From Kitasatospora cineracea (lineage in GTDB: Bacteria; Actinomycetota; Actinomycetes; Streptomycetales; Streptomycetaceae), in contig NZ_RJVJ01000001.1 in assembly GCF_003751605.1 (NCBI RefSeq), positions 5,518,001 through 5,582,000 on the forward strand: a stretch of DNA of 64,000 bases, in the 5' to 3' direction. Below the pieces are notes generated by a model. It was not told the DNA's origin and made no database searches. It was given only the letters and a program-made list of their open reading frames with translations. Made by a program: the position numbers and the translations under genes. Positions 1-8,617 of this stretch are shown in pieces. Numbering within the stretch: position 1 is the stretch's first letter; the number at the start of each line of letters is the position of its first letter.

Positions 1-248
1 ACCCGCCGTCCACCACGCCGGGCCGTCTGCCGCCGACCGCGCCTGACTGGCCGCCGTCCACCGCCCCTGTCCATCCGCTGTCCACCGTCGACCACGCCCG
101 CCAGGCCGCCCGTCGTCGACCGCGCCCGCCCGACCAGCCGCCGTCCACCGAGCCCGGCCGTCTGCCGCCGACCGCGCCCACCATCCGCCATCCACCGCGC
201 CCACCACCCGCCGTCCGGCGGGCCGGACCCGGCGCCGATACTGACCGC
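1..248. repeat. Degenerate CCGCC/GTCCACC-rich repeat tract at left edge
   Basis: The first 240 bases are a pyrimidine-rich, imperfect tandem array built from words such as CCGCCGTCCACCG and ACCGCGCCCACCATCCGCC, each recurring several times with small changes. I see no convincing coding frame. It is the region upstream of the phosphoesterase gene, or the decayed 3' flank of a gene outside the window. No promoter or hairpin stands out. Confidence 0.45.
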
Positions 249-1496
249 ATGACGATCGTGGTGGTGGCGGCGGGGGCCCTGGGCGTCCTAGGCCTGCTCG
301 GGGTGGCGCACTGGTACCTGTGGCGGCGGCTGGTCCGCGACGTCTCCGGCCCCGGCAGCCGGTACCGGCGCACCGGCACCGCCCTGCTGGTCCTGCTGCC
401 CGTCCTGATGCTGCTCGCGGCGATCGGCGGCCGGGCCTTCCCGCTCGCCGTGGAACGCTGGTTCGCCTGGCCCGGCTACCTCTGGATGGCCGTCAGCATC
501 TACCTGCTGCTCGCCCTGCTGGCCGGCGAGGCCCTGCGCCCCCTGCTGCTCCGCCTCCCCTTCCGCCGCCGCAGCAGCAGCCCACTCGCGACCGAGCCCG
601 AGCCTGCCGCCGTCCCCGCCCCCGCCGCCGCCCCCGCCGCCGTCGAAAAGGACACCGGGAGCGGCGGCGAGAGTTCGCGGCGGCTGTTCGTGTCCCGGGT
701 GGTGGCCGGCGGCGCGGCGGCGGTGGCCGTCGGGGTGGTCGGCAACGGCGCGTACGGGGTGCTGCGCGGGCCGCGGCTCAAGCACGTCACGGTGCCGCTG
801 GCGAAACTGCCGCGCGCTGCGCACGGCTACCGGATCGCGGTGGTCAGCGACATCCACCTCGGGCCGATCCTCGGCAAGGCGCACACCCGGCGGATCGTCG
901 ACACCATCAACGCCGTCCAGCCCGACCTGATCACCGTGGTCGGCGACCTGGTCGACGGCACCGTCCCCGAACTCGGCCCGGCCGCCCGCCCGCTGGCCGA
1001 CCTGCGGGCCAAGGACGGGGCGTACTTCGTCACCGGCAACCACGAGTACTTCTCCGGTGCCGCGCCCTGGGTGGAGTTCGTCCGCGAGCTGGGCGTGCAC
1101 CCGCTGGAGAACGACCGGGTCGAGCTGGCCTGGTTCGACCTGGCGGGCGTCAACGACATCGCGGGCACCGCGCAGGGCCAGGGCCCCGACTACGCGAAGG
1201 CGCTGGACGACCGCGACCGCAGCCGGGCCTCCGTGCTGATGGCGCACCAGCCGGTCACCATCCACGACAGCGTGCGCCACGGCGTCGACCTCCAGCTCTC
1301 CGGCCACACCCACGGCGGCCAGCTCTGGCCCGGCAACTACCTCGCCGAACTGGCCAACCCGACCGTCGCGGGCCTGGAGCGCTACGGCGACACCCAGCTC
1401 TACGTCACCCGCGGCGCGGGCGCCTGGGGGCCGCCGGTCCGGGTCGGCGCGCCGTCCGACATCACGGTCGTCACGCTCGCCTCGCTCCAGGCCTGA
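249..1496 (+). CDS. Membrane-anchored metallophosphoesterase (YkuE/calcineurin-like)
   Basis: A 415-residue protein. Residues 1-100 hold about three hydrophobic segments, then an Ala/Pro/Glu-rich stretch (about 110-135) and a further hydrophobic segment (about 150-172), so the catalytic domain (about 190-412) is probably displayed outside the membrane. All the metal-binding blocks of the calcineurin-like phosphoesterase fold are visible: D201-I-H203, G232-D233 in GDLVDG, G263-N-H-E266, a later MAHQP block, and G352-H-T-H355 followed by GGQ. The family (YkuE-type) uses a dinuclear metal centre to hydrolyse phosphoesters; the substrate cannot be read from sequence. The ATG start at 249 gives the first hydrophobic segment immediately. 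It stands alone, 17 bases from a convergent gene. Confidence 0.88.
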   Translation: MTIVVVAAGALGVLGLLGVAHWYLWRRLVRDVSGPGSRYRRTGTALLVLLPVLMLLAAIGGRAFPLAVERWFAWPGYLWMAVSIYLLLALLAGEALRPLLLRLPFRRRSSSPLATEPEPAAVPAPAAAPAAVEKDTGSGGESSRRLFVSRVVAGGAAAVAVGVVGNGAYGVLRGPRLKHVTVPLAKLPRAAHGYRIAVVSDIHLGPILGKAHTRRIVDTINAVQPDLITVVGDLVDGTVPELGPAARPLADLRAKDGAYFVTGNHEYFSGAAPWVEFVRELGVHPLENDRVELAWFDLAGVNDIAGTAQGQGPDYAKALDDRDRSRASVLMAHQPVTIHDSVRHGVDLQLSGHTHGGQLWPGNYLAELANPTVAGLERYGDTQLYVTRGAGAWGPPVRVGAPSDITVVTLASLQA

Positions 1497-1513
1497 CCCG
1501 CCCCCCGCCCGGC

Positions 1514-2014
1514 TCAGGGGTGCATCCTGGCGCCCTTGAGCACCTTGTCCACCGCGTTGCGCGGCCCGTGCAGCGCCAGGCCGACCAGGTCCAGCGCCGC
1601 CGTCGGCACGGCCCGGACCGCCGCCCGGTTGTCCCGGTCGTTGCCGGTGGCGAACAGGTCCGCGGTGAACACCGCCGTCGGCAGCCCGCGCGACAGCGCC
1701 CGCCCGTGCGCGGCGGTCAGCAGCTCCGGCCCACCCTCGAAGACCAGCACCGGCTGGCGGAACATCGGCAGGTAGCCGACCCCGTCCGCGTCCGCGTACG
1801 GCTCGCCGATCAGCTCCGGCACGGCGGTGCCCAGCCCACTCACCAGGAAGGCCGTCACGTTCAGCCGCTGCCACGGCGCGAGGTCCGCGCGCAGCAGTAC
1901 GGCGATCTTGCCGTCGAAGCGGACAGGCCCGGACGAAGGGGAGAGGGGTGCGGAAGAGGGAGAGAGGGGTGCGGAAGAGGGGGAGACGGGCGTGGTCAGT
2001 GCGGTGTTGTCCAT
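1514..2014 (-). CDS. DUF2000 domain protein
   Basis: A 166-residue protein starting at ATG 2014. The N-terminus carries a low-complexity Ser/Pro segment made of a seven-residue unit (SPSSAPL) repeated nearly three times, encoded by 21-bp repeats around 1935-1990. From about residue 30 the sequence FDGKIAVLLRADLAPWQRLN continues into a compact alpha/beta domain that matches my recollection of the DUF2000 family (short proteins resembling peptidyl-tRNA hydrolase II folds, function unknown). Only 49 bases separate it from the divergent AraC-type regulator, which probably controls it. Whether the Ser/Pro segment is translated depends on the start; a start after the repeat cannot be excluded. Confidence 0.75.
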   Translation of the reverse strand: MDNTALTTPVSPSSAPLSPSSAPLSPSSGPVRFDGKIAVLLRADLAPWQRLNVTAFLVSGLGTAVPELIGEPYADADGVGYLPMFRQPVLVFEGGPELLTAAHGRALSRGLPTAVFTADLFATGNDRDNRAAVRAVPTAALDLVGLALHGPRNAVDKVLKGARMHP

Positions 2015-2063
2015 GGAGCGAGCGTGCCGCCCGCCCCGCCGCCCGGTCTTGTACGTTCTTCGC

Positions 2064-2873
2064 ATGCCCGCAGCGCCGCCGGAGGAGACCAGCGCCTGGC
2101 GGCCGCGCGTGCCGGGCGTGGTCGAGGTGTTCCACGCGCACTTCACCGCGCACCGCTACCCCATGCACGTCCACGACTCCTGGACGCTGCTGATCGTCGA
2201 CGACGGCGCCGTCCGCTACGACCTCGACCGGCACCGCCGCGGCACCCCGCACGACACCGTCAGCCTGCTGCCCCCGGACGTCCCGCACAACGGCTCACCG
2301 GCCACCGAGGACGGCTTCCGCAAACGCGTGCTCTACCTCGAACCCGACCAGCTGGGACGGGAGTTGATCGGCCCCGCGGTGGACGGGCCGGACCTCGCCG
2401 ACCCGCTGCTGCGGCGCCGGGTCGGCCAGCTGCACACCGTCCTCGGCACCCCCGGCGAGGAGCTCCAGGCCGAGAGCCGGCTGGCCCTGATCGCCGAACG
2501 GCTCCGCCACCACCTGCGCCCGCGCCCGGCCGCCGCCGACCCCGCGCCCCGGCTCGCCCACGACCTGCGCGAACTGCTCGACGCCCGGCTCACCGAACGC
2601 ACCACCCTCGCCGACGCCGCCCGCCTCCTGCACGCCCACCCCGCGCACCTCGTCCGCACCTTCAGCACCGCGTTCGGCCTGCCCCCGCACCAGTACCTCA
2701 CCACCCGCCGGATCGACCGGGCCCGCCACCTCCTGCTCGACGGCCACCCCCCGACCGCCGTCGCCACCGCGCTCGGCTTCCACGACCAGTCCCACCTCAC
2801 CCGCCACTTCCGCCGCATCGTCGGCACCACCCCGGGCCGCTTCCGGGAACGCGGGGGACGCGCCCACGGCTGA
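2064..2873 (+). CDS. AraC family transcriptional regulator
   Basis: A 269-residue protein from ATG 2064. The N-terminal part (about 15-110) is a cupin-type AraC sensor domain with the HRYPMHVHDSW motif. The C-terminal 95 residues form the double helix-turn-helix module: LADAARLLHAHPAHLVRTF as the first HTH, then the signature GFHDQSHLTRHFRRIVGTTP in the second. Length and domain order are normal for one-component AraC regulators. It is divergent from the DUF2000 gene with 49 bases between the two starts, so it probably autoregulates and controls that gene. The inducer is unknown. Confidence 0.9.
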   Translation: MPAAPPEETSAWRPRVPGVVEVFHAHFTAHRYPMHVHDSWTLLIVDDGAVRYDLDRHRRGTPHDTVSLLPPDVPHNGSPATEDGFRKRVLYLEPDQLGRELIGPAVDGPDLADPLLRRRVGQLHTVLGTPGEELQAESRLALIAERLRHHLRPRPAAADPAPRLAHDLRELLDARLTERTTLADAARLLHAHPAHLVRTFSTAFGLPPHQYLTTRRIDRARHLLLDGHPPTAVATALGFHDQSHLTRHFRRIVGTTPGRFRERGGRAHG

Positions 2874-2945
2874 ACCCGGCCGGACCGCCGCCGTCCGCCC
2901 TGCCGCCCGGCCGCCCGGAACCCGCCGGCCCGCCGCCGGGACGGG

Positions 2946-2956
2946 TGAAAGTTTCA
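2946..2956. promoter_or_regulatory. Palindrome TGAAAGTTTCA upstream of cellulase
   Basis: TGAAAGTTTCA has five-base arms around a central G and lies 135 bases before the GH6 start. GAAAnTTTC palindromes have been described in promoters of Streptomyces xylanase and xyloside genes (recalled, not checked). It may be an operator for a carbohydrate repressor; it is the only AT-rich palindrome in this spacer. Confidence 0.4.
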
Positions 2957-3090
2957 GCGGGGGAGCGGCGCGGCGGCGGGTCCTGCTGCGGGTTCGGCGC
3001 GCCGGGGCGGAGCGGCCTTGACGGGGTGTCACCGGGGGTGGCTGCATGGCGGCTCCGCCGATCGCCCATCCCTGCCGGGAGAGACCTGCC

Positions 3091-4317
3091 ATGCGCCCAC
3101 CCCACCCCGTCCGAGCCGCGCTCTCGCTGGCCGTGCTGCTCGCGTCCGGCCTCGGACTCGCCACCGCGCCCGCCCAGGCCGCCGCCCCCGCCGCCCCCGC
3201 GTCCGGGGCGCGGAGCCTCGCGCCGGACACCCGGTTCTACGTCGACCCGGGGAGCAAGGCCGCGCAGCAGGCGCTGACCGACCTGAAGGCCCACGACCTG
3301 CAGGGCGCCCTGGAGATGGCGCAGCTGGCGTCCTGGCCGGTCGCGCAGTGGTTCAACGGGACGGCGACCCCGCAGGAGACCACCGACGCGATGGCCGCGC
3401 TGCAGGCGAAGGCCGCCCGGGCCCGGCAGGTGCCGGTCACCGTGGCGTACAACGTGCCGGGCCGGGACTGCTCGCAGTACTCGGCGGGCGGCGCCTCCAA
3501 CAGCACCGAGTACGCGGCCTGGATCGACGCGCTGGCCCGCGGCATCGGCGACCGCAAGACCGTGGTCGTCCTGGAGCCGGACGGCCTGGCCCTGTCGCCC
3601 GCGTTCTGCGGCGGCACCGCCACCCAGCAGCAGGACCGCCTCGCCGAGATCTCCGGCGCCGTGGACCGGCTGGAGCAGCAGCGCGGCGCGATCGTCTACC
3701 TGGACGCCGGGCACAGCAGCTGGCAGAACGTCGGCACCCAGGCCCAGCTGCTGATCGACGGCGGCGTGGCCAAGGCGCAGGGCTTCTTCCTGAACGTGTC
3801 GAACTACCAGACCGACGCCGCGCTGACCCGCTACGGCACGCTGGTCTCCCAGTGCGTCTGGTACCTGCAGAACACCCCGGGCGCCACCGCCGACTCCTGC
3901 GCCAACCAGTACTGGCCCGCCGCGGACGCCGACGCCTGGTACGCCGAGCGCGTCCCGGCCGGCGCGAAGCTCCCCCACTTCGTGATCGACAGCAGCCGCA
4001 ACGGCCAGGGCCCGTGGACGCCGGAGCCCGGCAAGTACACCGGCGACCCGCAGACCTGGTGCAACCCGCCCGCCCGCGGCCTGGGCACCCGCCCCACCGC
4101 GAACACCGGCCGGGCCCTGCTGGACGCCTTCCTGTGGATCAAGGTCCCGGGCGAGTCCGACGGCAGCTGCACCCGCGGCACCGCCGGCCCCGCCGACCCC
4201 GAGTACGGCTCGGTCGACCCGATCGCCGGCGGCTGGTGGCCCGCCCAGGCCCGCTCGCTGGCGGACAACGCCGCCCCGAAGCTGACCTTCAACACCGGGC
4301 TGCTCCCGCAGCACTGA
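3091..4317 (+). CDS. Secreted GH6 cellulase (endoglucanase or cellobiohydrolase)
   Basis: A 408-residue secreted glycoside hydrolase. I start it at ATG 3091, preceded by GGGAGAG, rather than the in-frame ATG at 3046, because 3091 yields a normal signal peptide (basic MRPPHPVR, hydrophobic core, cleavage near ATAPAQA at about 31). Both GH6 signatures are present: YNVPGRD126C and VVVLEPD164G, where D164 matches the catalytic acid; a third conserved Asp is D357 in PGESDG. Paired cysteines fit the family's disulfides. GH6 enzymes cleave beta-1,4-glucan with inversion. The catalytic domain fills the protein, with no cellulose-binding module or linker, which fits a single-domain endoglucanase. A strong terminator follows. 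Confidence 0.92.
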   Translation: MRPPHPVRAALSLAVLLASGLGLATAPAQAAAPAAPASGARSLAPDTRFYVDPGSKAAQQALTDLKAHDLQGALEMAQLASWPVAQWFNGTATPQETTDAMAALQAKAARARQVPVTVAYNVPGRDCSQYSAGGASNSTEYAAWIDALARGIGDRKTVVVLEPDGLALSPAFCGGTATQQQDRLAEISGAVDRLEQQRGAIVYLDAGHSSWQNVGTQAQLLIDGGVAKAQGFFLNVSNYQTDAALTRYGTLVSQCVWYLQNTPGATADSCANQYWPAADADAWYAERVPAGAKLPHFVIDSSRNGQGPWTPEPGKYTGDPQTWCNPPARGLGTRPTANTGRALLDAFLWIKVPGESDGSCTRGTAGPADPEYGSVDPIAGGWWPAQARSLADNAAPKLTFNTGLLPQH

Positions 4318-4373
4318 CCCACCGCGCCGCCACCTCCGCAACCCCGCACCACCCCGTACCCCGCACCACCCCC

Positions 4374-4410
4374 GGACGCCCGGGCGAGCAGCGCGCTCGC
4401 CCGGGCGTCC
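4374..4410. terminator. Bidirectional terminator between cellulase and MarR genes
   Basis: A perfect 16-bp stem (GGACGCCCGGGCGAGC, 4374-4389) with a five-base loop and its exact complement (4395-4410). It sits between the convergent cellulase and MarR genes and can serve both. Confidence 0.85.
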
Positions 4411-4418
4411 GCCGTGCC

Positions 4419-4892
4419 TCACCCGGCGGGGCGGTCCGGGCCGTCCGCGTGCCGGGCGACGATCTCCCGCATGGTGGACAGGAAGCCCTCGACGGCGGCC
4501 CGTTCGACCGCCGACAGCCCGTCGACCAGGGCGACGGCCTCGCCGATCAGCGGGCCGAAGAACCCCTGGCCGAGCGCGACGGCCCGCTCGGTCACCTCCA
4601 GCAGCACCCGCCGCCGGTCGTGCGGGTCGCGGGCGCGCCGGACGTGCCCCAGCCGCTCCAGCCGGTCCAGCACGGCGGTGGTCCCCGCCGAGTTGATCCC
4701 CAGCTCGCGGCCGAGCAGCCCGGGCGTGGCGGGCACCTCGGCCCGGGCGGCGTCCAGCAGTGCGATCAGCGCCCGCAGGTCGGTCGGGTGCAGGCCGTGG
4801 CGCTGCGCGAACGAGGCGGCCAGCAGGTCGAGTTCGACGGTCAGCGCGCGCAACTGGTGCACGGTGCGCAGACCGGGCCCTGGATCGTCCAT
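4419..4892 (-). CDS. MarR family transcriptional regulator
   Basis: A 157-residue protein from ATG 4892. It has the MarR winged-helix layout: recognition region TPGLLGRELGINSAGTTAVLDRLERLG (written here only as landmarks TPGLLGREL and SAGTTAVLDRL), then the wing DPHDRRRVLLEVT with the conserved D-R-R pattern. N- and C-terminal helices give the dimer interface. It is divergent from an alpha/beta hydrolase; their 124-bp spacer holds an extended inverted repeat, so it most likely represses the hydrolase and itself. The ligand is not evident. Confidence 0.9.
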   Translation of the reverse strand: MDDPGPGLRTVHQLRALTVELDLLAASFAQRHGLHPTDLRALIALLDAARAEVPATPGLLGRELGINSAGTTAVLDRLERLGHVRRARDPHDRRRVLLEVTERAVALGQGFFGPLIGEAVALVDGLSAVERAAVEGFLSTMREIVARHADGPDRPAG

Positions 4893-4953
4893 CCGTTCGT
4901 CCTCTCGTGGGCGGGATTGCGGGCGGGGGTTGCCCGCGAGGGATCCGACCCGC

Positions 4954-4996
4954 ATATTATCTCGTTCAGCGAGAAGATTGCCGAGCGAGACAATAT
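4954..4996. promoter_or_regulatory. Nested inverted-repeat operator for the MarR regulator
   Basis: An AT-rich island in GC-rich DNA. The outer arms ATATTATCTCG (4954-4964) and CGAGACAATAT (4986-4996) pair at 10 of 11 positions; the inner TCTCG-TTCAG-CGAGA (4960-4974) is a perfect 5-5-5 inverted repeat. It lies between the MarR and hydrolase starts, 20 bases before the hydrolase ATG, where a repressor would block transcription. Confidence 0.7.
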
Positions 4997-5016
4997 TCCC
5001 CAGCAGGAGACCCGCC

Positions 5017-5865
5017 ATGGGATTCGACCGGTCCGCCTTCCTGTCCGCCTACGACACCCTGCTCGACCGCTGGCCCGTCCCGGTCGACACCCTCGACCTC
5101 GACACCCCCTACGGCACCACCCGGGTCAACGCCGCCGGACCGCCCGACGCCCCGCCCCTGCTGCTGCTCCACGGCGGCGGCGCCACCGCCGCGAGCTGGT
5201 GGGCCAACGTCGGCGAACTCGCCCGCACCGCACGGGTGTTCGCCGTCGACCGGATCGGCGAGGCCGGGCGCTCCACGGCGGACGGCCGCCCCCGGCCGCG
5301 CACCGTCGCCGAGCTGCACGGCTGGCTCGACACCGTCCTCGACGCGCTCGGCGCCGAACGCGCCGACCTGTGCGGGCACTCCTACGGCGGCTGGATCGCC
5401 CTCACCTACGCGCTGAGCCGCCCCGACCGGACCGACCGGCTGGCCCTGCTCGACCCCACCGGCTGCTTCACCGGCTACCGCCCCTCCTACCTGCTGCACG
5501 CAGCCCCGATGCTGGCCCGCCCCAGCGAGCGCCGGGCCCGCGCCTTCCTCGCCTGGGAGACCGGCGGCACCCCGCTCGACCCGGACTGGACCCGGCTGTA
5601 CGGCCTCGCCGCGACCTTCCCCGCCGCCCGCCCCGTCACCGGCCCCCGCCCCACCCCCGCGGCCCTCGCCGCCCTCGACCGCCCCTGCCTGGTCCTGCCC
5701 GCCGCCGCCAGCCGCGCCCACGACCCGCGCACCCTCGCCACCCGCGCCGCCGCCCTCCTGCCCCGGGCCCGCGTCCACCCCCTGGAAGGCGTCTCCCACC
5801 ACGCCCTCCCGTACCTGCGCCCCGCCGAGCCGAACGCCGAACTCACCACCTTCCTGGCCCGCTGA
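5017..5865 (+). CDS. Alpha/beta-fold hydrolase
   Basis: A 282-residue alpha/beta hydrolase. ATG 5017 is preceded by AGGAG at 5005-5009, which fixes the start. The oxyanion-hole motif LLLHGGG lies at about 48-54, the nucleophile elbow is G120-H-S122-Y-G, a likely acid is D236, and the catalytic His is H261 or H262 near the C-terminus (SHHALPY). No signal peptide, so cytoplasmic. The family covers esterases, haloperoxidase-like and epoxide-hydrolase-like enzymes, so the substrate is unknown. It is divergent from a MarR repressor gene with an operator between, suggesting induction by a small molecule it may detoxify. Confidence 0.88.
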   Translation: MGFDRSAFLSAYDTLLDRWPVPVDTLDLDTPYGTTRVNAAGPPDAPPLLLLHGGGATAASWWANVGELARTARVFAVDRIGEAGRSTADGRPRPRTVAELHGWLDTVLDALGAERADLCGHSYGGWIALTYALSRPDRTDRLALLDPTGCFTGYRPSYLLHAAPMLARPSERRARAFLAWETGGTPLDPDWTRLYGLAATFPAARPVTGPRPTPAALAALDRPCLVLPAAASRAHDPRTLATRAAALLPRARVHPLEGVSHHALPYLRPAEPNAELTTFLAR

Positions 5866-5952
5866 CCGCACCCCCGGCAGGGGCGGTGCGCGGCGCAGCG
5901 GCACGGCGGGGCCATACTTGGGCGGTCCGTCCGTCGAGGAGGCGCCGTCCGC

Positions 5953-6696
5953 ATGGCCAAGAAGCCCACCGCCCCGCGCGCCGCCGCGCGCCCGGCCCTG
6001 CTGCACCTGTCCGGGGTCAGCCGCGCCTACGGAGGCCGGGAGGTGCTGCACCCCGTCGACCTGGACCTCGCCGCCGGGGAGTGCGTGGCCCTGCTCGGCC
6101 ACAACGGCTCCGGCAAGTCGACCCTGCTGCGGATCGCCGCCGGACGCGACCTGCCCACCAAGGGGACGGTGCGCTTCGACGGCCTGCCGATGAACGAGAA
6201 CGACCCGCGGATCCGGGCCCGGGTCGCGGTCGTCGGCGACACCGTCGCCCACTACCCCGACCTGACGGTCCGCGAGCACCTGCTGCTGGTCGCCGTCGCG
6301 CACGGCGTCGCCGACGCCGCCGACTGGGTCGACCAGGTGCTGGAGAACCGCTCGCTCACCGAACGCGCCGACGCCCTGCCCTCCGCCCTCTCCTCCGGAC
6401 AGCTCCAGGCCCTGCTGCTGGCCTGCGCCCTGGTCCGCCCCCGCGACCTGCTGCTGCTCGACGAACCCGAGCAGCGCCTCGACCCGGAGGCCCGCCGCCG
6501 CCTCGCCGAACTCCTGACCGCGGAACTCGCCGACGGCGTCGCGGTCCTGCTGGTCACCCACCACGACGACCTGGCCCGCGAGGTCGCCGACCGGGTCCTG
6601 GTCCTCGAGGACGGCCGGATCGTCCGCCAGGGCCCGCCCGCCGAAGTCCTCGCCGCCGACACCCGCCCCCGCACCACCCCGGCCGGACCCCGGTGA
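5953..6696 (+). CDS. ABC transporter ATP-binding protein
   Basis: A 247-residue ABC ATPase. Walker A is G49-HNGSGK55-ST, Walker B is LLLLD170E171P, and the switch His is H203 in VTHH. The signature loop reads LSSGQ (146-150) instead of LSGGQ, a mild deviation. The stop codon overlaps the GTG start of the next gene by four bases (GTGA), so this ATPase and the following membrane protein are translationally coupled and form a two-gene exporter. The cargo is unknown. Confidence 0.92.
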   Translation: MAKKPTAPRAAARPALLHLSGVSRAYGGREVLHPVDLDLAAGECVALLGHNGSGKSTLLRIAAGRDLPTKGTVRFDGLPMNENDPRIRARVAVVGDTVAHYPDLTVREHLLLVAVAHGVADAADWVDQVLENRSLTERADALPSALSSGQLQALLLACALVRPRDLLLLDEPEQRLDPEARRRLAELLTAELADGVAVLLVTHHDDLAREVADRVLVLEDGRIVRQGPPAEVLAADTRPRTTPAGPR

Positions 6697-8414
6697 CCCG
6701 CCCCGCGGCCGCGGCCGAACCGCTCGCCCCGGCACCCGACGCCGACGGCCCCGCCGACACCCCCACCGCCTGGACCGCCGACGACGACTGGACCGACGAG
6801 GCCCTCGCCCTGCTGCGCGCCCTGCGCGCCCCGCACCGCCGCAACCGGGCCAAGCAGGCCGCCTTCGCGCTCTACTGCACCCTGCTGATCCTGGTGATCT
6901 GGGGCGGCATCCCCAGCCTCGGCCTCTTCCTGCAGGCCTCGATGGGCGCCGACTACACCGCCCACGGCCCCGACCTGCTGGCCGCCATGCCCAGCGGCAT
7001 CGCCGCCGCCGGGCTCGCGGTGCTGTTGCTGGCCGTCCGCGACGGACTGTGGCGCGGCCCGGTCGTCCCGCCCCGGGCCACCACCGACTGGCTGCTCGCC
7101 CACCCCGTCCGGCCCCGGCCGGTGCTGCGCCCGTGGTTCTGGCTCTCCTGCGGACTGGCCGCCCTGCCCGGACTGCTGGGCGCCGTCGGCGGCATGGTCG
7201 CGCTCGGCCTCACCGTCCGGGTCGGCCTGCCCGCCGCCCTCGGCTGGTGCCTGGCCGGCGGCGCCTGCCTGCCGCTGCTGGGCGTCTGCGCGGGCCTGCT
7301 GGTCCAGCGCAGCACCCGGGCCGCCCGCTGGGCCCGCGCCCTGACCCCGCCGGCGACGGTGCTGGTCCTGGCGCTGGCCGCGCAGAGCGCGCTGGCCGTC
7401 GCGGGCCACCCCGTGCCCTGGCTGGAGCGGATCGAACTGTGGTCGGGCCCGTGGGGCTGGGCCGGGATCGCCGCCCTGGCCCCGACCCCCGCCGCCGTCC
7501 CGGGCGCCCCGCTGGCCGCCGCCCTGCTGCTGGCCCCGACCGCGCTCTGCCTGGTGCTCGCCGACCGGGCCGCCGCCACCGTCCCGCTGCCCCTGCTGCG
7601 CGAACGCGCCCGGACCGCCGCCGGCGTGCTGGCCGCGCTGCGCACCGTCGAACTCCGGGCCGCCCGGCTGGCCGTCACCGGCGCCTCCGGCGGCGGACGG
7701 CAGCTGCGGGTCCGGCTGCCCGCGCCCCGGCGGCCCCGGCTGGTGCTGTACTGGCGCGACACCCTCTCCCTGCTGCGGTCCCCCGCCCGGCTGGGCCGCG
7801 CGGTGCTGCTGACCGTGCCCGCCCTGCTCTGCGGGGTGCTGGCGGACGGCACCCGGGGCGCCCTGTCCTGGGGGGTCACCGCCCTCGCCCTGCTGTTCGG
7901 CTACCTGGCGCTGGCCCAACTGCTGGAGCCCGCCCGGATCGAGACCGACGACGTCCGCCGGGCGTCCTGGTCCCCGTACCCGTTCGCCGACCTGATGCTG
8001 CGCCACGCGGTGGTGCCCACCGCGCTCGGCCTGCTGCTGGCCGTGCTCGGCACGGGCACCGTGCTGGCCTGCGGCGGCGGGACGGCGGCCTGGGCGGCGC
8101 CGCTGGCCGTCCCGCCGCTGGTCGCCGCCGGGCTGGTCAACGCCTGCCGCGGCCCGGCCCGCCGCGACCTGCTCTACCGCTCGCCCCAGCCCGCCGGCGG
8201 CAGCACCGGCCTGCTGTTCTTCACCGCCTGGTACGCGGCCGGCCCGGCCGTGGCCCTGCCCGTCCTGGCCCCGCCCCTGTCGACCGCCCTGCGCGCCGGC
8301 ACCCCCGCCCACCTGCTGCAGGCCCTGCTGATCGCCCTGGTCCTGGCCGCCGTCCTGCTGCACTGGGCCCGCTCCCGGGCCGCCGCCCTCCCGCGCCTGG
8401 CCGGGCCGAGCTAG
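6693..8414 (+). CDS. ABC transporter integral membrane subunit
   Basis: A 573-residue polytopic membrane protein starting at GTG 6693, overlapping the ATPase stop. A roughly 50-residue soluble N-terminus is followed by about a dozen hydrophobic segments in two blocks (about 60-300 and 360-570) with a cytoplasmic stretch between. It is the permease partner of the upstream ATPase and resembles actinobacterial ABC-2-like permeases by layout only; I recognise no specific substrate family. Its stop codon TAG is part of the left CTAG flank of the adjacent MITE, so the insertion left the reading frame intact. Confidence 0.82.
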   Translation: MTRPAAAAEPLAPAPDADGPADTPTAWTADDDWTDEALALLRALRAPHRRNRAKQAAFALYCTLLILVIWGGIPSLGLFLQASMGADYTAHGPDLLAAMPSGIAAAGLAVLLLAVRDGLWRGPVVPPRATTDWLLAHPVRPRPVLRPWFWLSCGLAALPGLLGAVGGMVALGLTVRVGLPAALGWCLAGGACLPLLGVCAGLLVQRSTRAARWARALTPPATVLVLALAAQSALAVAGHPVPWLERIELWSGPWGWAGIAALAPTPAAVPGAPLAAALLLAPTALCLVLADRAAATVPLPLLRERARTAAGVLAALRTVELRAARLAVTGASGGGRQLRVRLPAPRRPRLVLYWRDTLSLLRSPARLGRAVLLTVPALLCGVLADGTRGALSWGVTALALLFGYLALAQLLEPARIETDDVRRASWSPYPFADLMLRHAVVPTALGLLLAVLGTGTVLACGGGTAAWAAPLAVPPLVAAGLVNACRGPARRDLLYRSPQPAGGSTGLLFFTAWYAAGPAVALPVLAPPLSTALRAGTPAHLLQALLIALVLAAVLLHWARSRAAALPRLAGPS

Positions 8415-8610
8415 TGCCGCGTCAGGCAACCTTCGCCCGTCGCGACTCCCCCAGCCCCGAGGGGGGCTGGGAGGTGCCCCCTTGGCACGCCCTCTCGCCG
8501 CACCGGCCGAAAACCCGAGTACATCCAGTACGAGGGCTTCCGGCCGGCACGCCGAGAGCACGCACCGGCCGCCGCTCCTTCACGGCAAAGGCTGCCTGAC
8601 GCGGCACTAG
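8411..8610. mobile_element. 192-bp MITE with 19-bp terminal inverted repeats and CTAG duplication
   Basis: The element runs 8415-8606. Its left end TGCCGCGTCAGGCAACCTT and the reverse complement of its right end (8588-8606) agree at 18 of 19 bases. Both ends are flanked by CTAG (8411-8414, 8607-8610), as expected of a four-base target duplication, typical for IS5-type transposases (family knowledge). The inside holds an imperfect hairpin around 8440-8475 and a second around 8505-8545 with paired GTAC words. It encodes no transposase, so it would need one in trans. It lies exactly between two gene 3' ends. Confidence 0.8.
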
Positions 8611-8617
8611 TGCCTGC

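Noticed and set aside
288..2288. Long open frame on the minus strand across the phosphoesterase and AraC genes
   Set aside because: It is a GC-rich shadow frame: the product is an Arg/Gly/Ala/Val-rich string with no domain, and it covers genes with clear motifs on other frames.
3018..8414. A 1798-codon plus-strand frame spanning several genes
   Set aside because: Only its last third (from GTG 6693) is a real protein, the ABC permease. The earlier part is an artefact of high GC lacking stop codons.
8422..8607. A 61-codon minus-strand frame inside the MITE
   Set aside because: It runs across terminal repeats and hairpins, has no ribosome site and encodes nothing recognisable.
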